A stretch of 20,562 bases of DNA, taken from positions 53,656 to 74,217 of the forward strand of contig QAXH01006531.1 of NCBI GenBank assembly GCA_004335635.1. The letters run 5' to 3'. The notes below the pieces were generated by a model, which was not told the origin of the DNA, made no database searches, and was given only the letters and a program-made list of their open reading frames with translations. How positions within the stretch are numbered: position 1 is the stretch's first letter; each line of letters starts with the position of its first letter. Below are positions 9,743-17,800 of this stretch, piece by piece. The translations under genes and the position numbers were made by a program. Origin of the DNA: Chloromonas sp. AAM2 (Eukaryota; Chlorophyta; Chlorophyceae; Chlamydomonadales; Chlamydomonadaceae).

Positions 9743-10302
9743 ATCGGCGAATCTCGTTTGTAGATTTCGCAGCCAAATCTGTGATAGCTTTCAAGTGAAG
9801 CTCTCAACTGTCCAATGTCACCAAAGTTGAAGTTGATAGCTGGCGTAATGAGTGCCCCACTTACGGAACAAACCGTCCCCAGCAACGGCCGGTCGTAGAT
9901 GGACGCTGTCCCGCACGTGGGCCTCAAGTGCTAGCTAGACAGTAAGCGGATGTGACTGGTCAAGGCCTTGTGAAAGTTGCTGGCTGTGACAGCAGGTGAG
10001 GTCCCAAGCTGACGTCAGCGCTGTCAAAGGCCGTAGCGCCACATTCGGACTGCAGTGGATGTCATCGCTGTGAGCCAGCCAGCGACAAGCTATCGGTTGT
10101 CGCCATTCCATCAATTGTGAGAAAATTACTTTTTCCCGTCATCACACTAACGTGAGAGTGGCGCGTGCGCAAAACATGCATCAAATGTTGTGACATGGAC
10201 TACTCATTGGCAGGGTGAGCGCCAAGTATCCACTCTGGCTGGTTAAGTTGCCAGTCGTACACGAATTGAGTGTTTGGCGACCATCGCCGGCACGCAGTCA
10301 GG

Positions 10303-11895
10303 ATGGGCGAAGACGATTTGGAGCACAAGGGCGAGGGCAAGAAGGATTTCACGCCATCAACTGGCCTCACCTCTGAAGGTTTGTCAAACTTCCTACGTGT
10401 TTTTCAGATTGTTTCGAAACCCAGACGGACAAATCCTGCACTCGCTGCCTTGTTAGTCGCATTAAGGCAGGATGCTCAACATCATGCTGTAGTCCAAGCC
10501 GCACAGAGAGTGCGGCACCAGAAAATGTATGTCGGCCCACCTTCTGGCGTGAAAGATTGTGCCCGTGCTTTTTTGCAGAGGCCGCCCGGCTTCTGCAAGA
10601 GTGGGGAAGGAACGAGCTCGAAGAGAAAAGCGTGCCGTCATGGCTCATCTTCGTCCGTCAGGTACAGGCACTGGCTTGATTTTTATTGTTGCGTTTTCCC
10701 GACATTTTCCGGTTCTCAACTCAACCTGCAACCTGCAACCTGCAACCTGCTCGTCAGGCCAGAGTTTCATGCTTGATTTTGCAACTGTGCTGACCATGCA
10801 GTTGTATCAACCTATGCCAATCATGATTTGGATTGCCGCCATTGTCGAGGCTGTCATCATGAACTGGGCAGGTGAGCCTTCATCCACGTGCATGCTCATC
10901 CATGTGCAGGCAGGTGAACTTGTACAGACCGCATGTGACATGGCCGTGCTTGGACAACTAGCAAGCAGACTACCTGCACGAGATTGACTGTGCATAATTC
11001 GGGAAATTGCCCTGCATGGCTACACATTCAACATTATTGGGTACCGTTAAGTTCGCAGTATTTGGTGGACATAGAACTTGTCGAGTTGTTTGTTCAGGGG
11101 CTTCAAAACGACAGTTTCCCCCCAATTTGGCGGGCCCGGCGGTTCGTAAATGTGCACAAGTTCTTACTTGGTGAAAGCTGCAAACATACTGCAAACATCA
11201 TGCAACACTTCATGCACACATGGCACCGCACTTCAAGTTAGTGTTCAGGCTGCTATCCACTGGGCATGTGCTAGCTGAGCGCATTACCATGAGCCTGCGA
11301 CTCGCGATATTTGGCGAATAGTTTGGAAATATCGCTGAAATTTGACCGTTTTTCTTCAATTTGGCGTGCTCAAGCTGAAAAAGTGGTGGGAGCCAACTTG
11401 GCGATTCATTCGCCAAATTGGAATCCCAAATCTGCGAACTTCACGGTACCGGTACTACACGGGTTACAACATTTTCACTGTCATGCTCGCTGAACACCCC
11501 AGCCATTTCACACCGCATCACGCAGCAATTGCGTGAAAGGGGCAAAGTATGCGATGCTGCAGTTGCAAGTCCTGATTTCATATCCCTGCCGCTTCCCCTG
11601 CTGCTCAAAGACCTGTGTATGTGTCTTGCAGACATGGGCATCTTGCTGGCCATTCAGTTCATCAACGCCACGCTAGGCTGGTGAGTCATGTGTGCGTTCA
11701 AGCCTCAACTGCCACCCTGCCATCATCATCACACAGTTGTTTTGGAACTCTTCCGCCCTTGCATTGACACAAAACCCTTGCACGCTGGCTAGCCGGGCAC
11801 TTTGCAAAAAGCAACGACCGGCATGCATTTTGATGACCGTTGATTGCACTTGTTGTTTAGGTACGAGACTACCAAGGCCGGGGATGCCGTGGCAG
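10303..11895 (+). CDS. PMA1: H+-ATPase exons 1-5: cytosolic N terminus, TM1 and TM2
   Basis: Residues 1-105. The cytosolic start [20 protein letters not shown] is followed by [21 protein letters not shown] (21-41), the conserved N-terminal helix pair of cation pumps. [19 protein letters not shown] leads into TM1 (about 47-73). [19 protein letters not shown] (77-95) is TM2. Exons 4 and 5 are only 49 and 35 nt, small enough that automatic gene finders may miss them. Confidence 0.93.
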
Positions 11896-14800
11896 GTGAG
11901 TGTCTGCGAGCCCTGCAGCTCCCAGTTCAGTGTACTATGCTTGGTCAATAGGCTACTTCACCTTCCGGACTGCATGTCACATGATGCATGACATACCCAT
12001 GATACATGTCCTTTACACACACACACACATACACGCATACACATATACACGCATACACACATACATGTCCATGATGGTGCCGTCCCACTGCGTCCATGGA
12101 CTCTGATACCAAGTGCACGCTGCATTGTTGCTTTCACAACCGGTGTTGACAGCGGACGGATTCCTGTGTGCAGTACGACGCACCTGGCCGTTAGCCTTAG
12201 TCCATGTGCTCGGTCACAGTATACACCACGAGAACCATCGCATTTGCTTAGATGCGGAAAGCCATCACAAGATACGTAACGGGATGGGCATCGTCCCGAT
12301 CTACCCAAAGTGAGCACGAAAGCAACCAAAACTGCGACACTGATGTGCATGGCATGCTGCCACATGCAGCTCTGAAAGCCTCTCTCAAGCCCACCGCGAC
12401 TGTCAAGCGAGACGGCAAGTGGCAGACGCTGGATGCCGCACTGGTGGTGCCGGGGGACATGGTACTGCTCGCCTCGGGCTCGGCCATCCCGGCTGACTGC
12501 CTGGTCAACCATGGCCAGATTGAGGTGCGCGGGTGTCATCATCGTCATCAAAATCATGCGCACACAGCCTGGATGAAGACGCTAAAGGAGGATACAGGCG
12601 TTGAATGGTGTTGCTGATGATGTGTGGAGGTTTGTGCTCGGAGGGAGCGGGGGATGCTGCATCTGGCGGCTCCAGTGACCTTGGCGTCCCACATGGGCTG
12701 CTCTTGCCTCACCCTCAGGGCCAGGGCAGCACACCCCACACGCGCGTTTGCGTAGAGCCAGCGCGATTGCTGGTGGCGCCGTGCAGGTCGACCAGTCTGC
12801 CCTCACTGGCGAGTCCCTGCCAGTCACCATGTACGCGGGCGACAGCGCAAAGATGGGCTCAACGGTCTGCCGTGGAGAGGTGGAAGGCACAGTCGAGTTC
12901 ACAGGTGCGTTCCCTTGTGTGCTGGTCCTTGGGGAATCACAAGGATGTGCTCCGTGAGTGCATGCAATGGAAGCCTTGGGTGAGTATCTAAGCAACGGGC
13001 ATCCGGCATGAACGTGGTACGTGAGAGTGCATGATACTAGGGGCGGGCGTCACCATCGATGAGCTTGGCTACGTCGGTGTGTCCGAAGTCAAGCCCGTTA
13101 GTGTGTCTGAAGTCAAGCCCGGTAGTGAACAATCAGTGAAGACGTCATTGCTGACACGCAAGAGTGCTCGCCGCGATGTGATTCGAGTCCCTGTGTTGCC
13201 GGGTGTCGCAGGCAAGAACACGTTCTTCGGCAAGACGGCCACCATGCTCCAGGGGGACCAGGAGCTGGGACACTTGCAAAAGATTCTGCTCAAGGTAGGC
13301 ACCCAAGGAACGAACCACGTGCAGCAGGTTCTGACGAATACCAGCAAAGGGTGATACCTAGGGATGTAGCAACATTCTGTTGTTACATCAATCATCTGCG
13401 TGCTCGCTGTGCTTCGAGCACTGCCTAGTTTGGGTGTTACCTGTGCTTGGTATTTCGCCTATTCTCATGACCCCGTCTGGTGCTCCATAGTTCAATGGCA
13501 TGCCCGCTTCAGTGTATGTATGCTGTGCAAGCCACAGTGCAATCTGTTTCACTTTTCAATTTGTTTCTCAAGTACAATTCACTTAGGAGCAAACCTTATG
13601 ACACTTGTTGCACCTTATCAAAAAATAATAGGAATATCCCACCAACCTTTGCACGCCCCGCAGATCATGCTTGTCCTGGTGCTCCTCTCCACCGTGCTCT
13701 GCTTCACCGCGTTTGGCTACCTGCTCGGCATGGGCCAGCCCGTCAGGGAAGCCCTATCCTTCACCGTCGTGCTGCTTGTCGCTTCCATCCCCATCGCCAT
13801 TGAGATCGTGTGCACGACCACCCTTGCCCTCGGCTCCCGCCAGCTGTCAGCACATGGTGCAATCGTGACCCGGCTGGCAGCTATTGAGGACATGGCGGGA
13901 ATGAACATGCTTTGCTCGGATAAGACAGGCACGCTGACGCTCAACAAGATGGCAATTCAGGACGAGACACCGGTGTTTGTGTCGGGCATGGACCAGAAGC
14001 AGCTGCTGCAGGTGGGTTGGTGCACCCTTCTCCCCTTGCAAAAACAAATAAACAACAAACAAAATCCACGAGCCTTCGTAAGTCGCTGCTGCAGGTGGTT
14101 GAAGGCAGTGTCGTGGGCAGGGACAGGGGCTGAGCACGTGAAATGCATCCACGCCAAGGCTTGACAGCCGGTACTTGTCCTGTTACTGTGGTAGCAGCAC
14201 AAATGGGGTATATTTTAAATCGATGCTGAGTGAGGTGTGGAGGACTGCAGCGCAAATGCCATGTGTGAGCAGGATGGTGCTGAGGGTTGCAGTTTTTGAG
14301 CACTTGAGCGAGGAGTACTGGAGTCAACGTCAATCCTGCTGCTGTGACGCCGCTCACATGTACAGTATGTTTTTGTGCAGCTTGCGGCCCTGGTGCTGGT
14401 TGGTTGTTACACTGGACGATGAGAGCCTCGACACACAAATTCTTCCAAGTGTAGAGACATCATCACATGAACTTGCACTGACCAAGCTTACATGTACGTT
14501 GTGTTTGTGTGCAGCTTGCCGCCCTTGCTGCCAAGTGGAAAGAGCCCGCCCGTGATGCGCTGGACACGCTGGTGCTCACATGCGCCGACCTGCCCGCACT
14601 GGATGTGTACAACCAGGTCGATGGCTGCTCTCTGCATAGTCAGCCCTTGCATTGCCACGGCTAATTTTGTCATTGTGTGGGATGACATATGCCATGTAGC
14701 ACGTGGGGGCGAAGTGGGTGGGTTTGAACGTATAAGATGGCACGTTTGGCATTGCCTTGCAGTGGCGTTGAGTTTGCCACAATCGTCTTGCTTGGTCCAG

Positions 14801-17800
14801 CCGGGCTGCATGCTTGAGCCTGCACTTCTAACGGAACATTGACACGTTGTGCCTGATGTGCGCGTGTAGACTGACTTCATGCCTTTTGATCCCATGGTCA
14901 AACGCACGGAGGGAACCATCAAGTGAGCGGAAATGGAAAGAATCCAGACACCATTGTGCGGCTGCGCCTTGTGGTGTTTGGGTTGCGACCTGCTGCCAGC
15001 TCCTTGCTGTGCTTGCCAAGCCACCCTTGTGCAACCATGTGTTCATTGCTTTGTTGCTTTTTCCAAGCAGGACACAACGGCCTGTTAGTGTATGACGCAA
15101 ACAAACTGAGAACTGAATGTGACTTGTTTGCACTTGTGCACAAGCATGCGAGGCAGCTGCGCAATGCTTGCATTTCTTATTTGCAGTTGCACAGATTATG
15201 ATAGTGATGCTTTCACGTCAGGAATTCTGGTAGATGCCGTTAACAATGGTAGACGTCAATCAAGTAGGAGCTGGCCCACTCTGATACCTTGTCCATCGCA
15301 CTTCACCATTTGCTCAGGGACCCGGAGGGGCGTGTGTTCAAGGTGACGAAGGGCGCACCCCATGTGCTCATGAAGCTGCTGGACCAGGAAGTGGACGGAC
15401 AGGTGGTGCACGCATGCGAGTCAAAGGTGAGAGCCAGTGCTGGGTTGGGCTGTGCAAAAGAATAAAGGAAAAGGAAAGGAGGCTGAGCAGTCAAGTGGCA
15501 TACCCCTCCCCGCGTCTATTCAAAGATACAATCAACACACTAGCACAAGAGCGATAGAGGAAGTCAGTTGGTGTAAGTAAGAGGCTGAGCAATTCAGCTC
15601 AATTCTGGGGCAGGTTGTGCCGGAGTGATGTCTGACATGGTGGAGGTGCCTGCCATTGGGATGACAGATGTTGTATGTGTACTGCCCATTGCCACAACAG
15701 TGTCACAGGTGGTTTGTCTAACGGCTGCTGCACAATTAGGTATCTGCCAAGGCTGCTGTACTGAACACACGTCTTCTGCACCAGGAATCACTCCACCACC
15801 CAGGGAAAGGGATCAACCAGTCCTTTGTCCATGTGATGTCACACACGCGTGCAGGTGTCTGCCCTGGGTCAGCGTGGCATCCGCTCCCTTGCCGTCGCCA
15901 AGCAAGACGAGGGGGGGGCCTGGAAGCTGCAGGGTCTGCTGACCTTCCTGGACCCGCCCAGGCCGGACACCAAGGAGACAATCCACAAGGCCATGGCGTT
16001 CGGGGTGGACGTGAAGATGATCACAGGTGCGTGAAATGTGCAGGGGTGGCCGTCCCTTCCTGGGTGCAAACCACGTGCTTATGACAATCCCAGTACATGT
16101 ACTTGTACACACAGGAAATAAGATGTAAGAAAAAGATCAATCAGGATATAAATGTCGATAAAGTGTGAACAGGATGTAAAATGTAAACAAATGCAATAAG
16201 AACAAAATAAATGGTAATAATACATCCGATTTCAATTCATGCCCTGTTGTGCAGGCGACCACGTGCTGATTGCCAAGGAGACCGCCCGCATGCTGGGCAT
16301 GAACACCAACATCAAGGACGCCACCGGTCTGCCCACCATGGATGCCGACGGGAAGATCCCCAAGGACTTGGTCAAGAACCATGCCCAGAACATCATGGAG
16401 GCGGACGGATTCGCCCAGGTCGGCTGAAAACCACCATATTTGCATCGTTTTTGTGGTCATAGTGTAGGCTTGGTAAGAGAGAGTGCAGGAAGGGTGCTGA
16501 GTCAAAGGGGGAGGTGGATGTCACAAGTTTCAGAGGACCACCCGTGCACCAGCCGCTTGGACCTGATCGTACTGCTCACCGCTCTTCATGCCATCGTGCT
16601 CGCCTATGCAGGTTTACCCCGAGCACAAGTACTTGATTGTCGAGGCGCTGCGCCAGGCGGGCTTTGCCGTGGGCATGACGGGCGACGGCGTCAACGACGC
16701 ACCAGCGCTCAAGCGCGCCGACGTGGGAGTGGCTGTGCAGGTGAGCCTGGAATGCATAATGATTATATAACCATAAACTAATGGTGAAATTGAATGACAG
16801 TAGTCAGATTCGGACGCAACAAGCATGAGAAGTTGTGCATGAGAAGTTGTGTGAGAAATAATTACAGTAGTAATATAACAAACCATTGTCAGCCCTTGGA
16901 CAACCGCGCGTCGTTCTGGGACAGGATTGTGTCTCACTGTCACAATGCGTCTCAAAACCTAGTCTGGCAATCCTCTGCTGCAAGTCTGGCAGTTGTTGCG
17001 CCAATGTAGGGGTCCTCACATCAGAACCGACCCTCAGCATACTGGCATTCAACAGTATAGAAGGCGAGATATGCATTGCATGCGCTCTAATGTTGTTCCC
17101 TGTTACTTGCCCGATACAGGGTGCCACCGATGCTGCCCGTGCCGCCGCCGACATCGTTCTGACTGAGCCCGGTCTGTCCGCCGTTGTCGAGGCCATCATC
17201 GTCGCGCGGTGCATCTTCCAGCGCATGAAGAACTTCATTAACTATGTGAGTGATAGGCACAGCACAGGTTCGGGTGTTGGGACCGTCAACAGTGAAACGA
17301 TGGCAAGTCCGTCGTCAACAGGCAAGGGCACACACTTCTCACACTTCTTCAACACTTCTTCAACACTGATCACTCGTTCTTTGGGTATGCACCCCACGCC
17401 AACCACACCCTTAATACGGTTGCCCCACTGAGCGTGAGATGTGTATTAAAGACAAAGATGACACAGAAGAAACAATGCACTGCACCACTTATTGGTTGAT
17501 GTGTGCTTTGCCGTGCTGCTGCTGACGTGCGCAGAGGATTTCTGCCACCCTGCAACTGCTGACCTTCTTCTTCATCGCCGTGTTTGCGCTCGAGCCCAAG
17601 GACTACGTCACAGACCAGATGTCACCAGAGGAGGTGGGTGGCAGATCAGAGCTAGACACAGACATTGCACAGAGCAAACAGCAGGCCAAGCACACACAGA
17701 AAAATTCCACAACCTACCAGGCGCCACGAGGCCACATACAAGCGACTGCCAGGCTGTGCCGAGCTGCAGCAAAGTCTGACTGCATAGCTTGACACTGATC

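Larger units (their letters stand above)
7806..10302. other. Intergenic region between the DUF218 stop and the H+-ATPase start
   Basis: About 2.5 kb with no protein I can recognise. It should hold the 3' UTR of the DUF218 gene and the promoter and 5' UTR of the H+-ATPase gene. Two diverged dispersed-repeat copies occupy about 7850-8155. Two coding-like patches, described separately, lie at 8481-8542 (minus) and about 9260-9742 (plus). The remainder shows no clear structure. Long open frames in it lack the exon-like codon bias seen in the three genes. Confidence 0.6.

Noticed and set aside
11958..12563. 201-residue open frame on the minus strand
   Set aside because: It is antisense to ATPase exon 6 and crosses a CA microsatellite and repeat copy E.
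13400..14164. Single 254-residue plus-strand gene
   Set aside because: Only 13664-14011 matches the P-type ATPase. The flanks are introns 8 and 9 read through by chance.
14378..14420. Genuine alternative first part of ATPase exon 10
   Set aside because: The frame stops after about 13 codons and the peptide departs from the family after LAAL.
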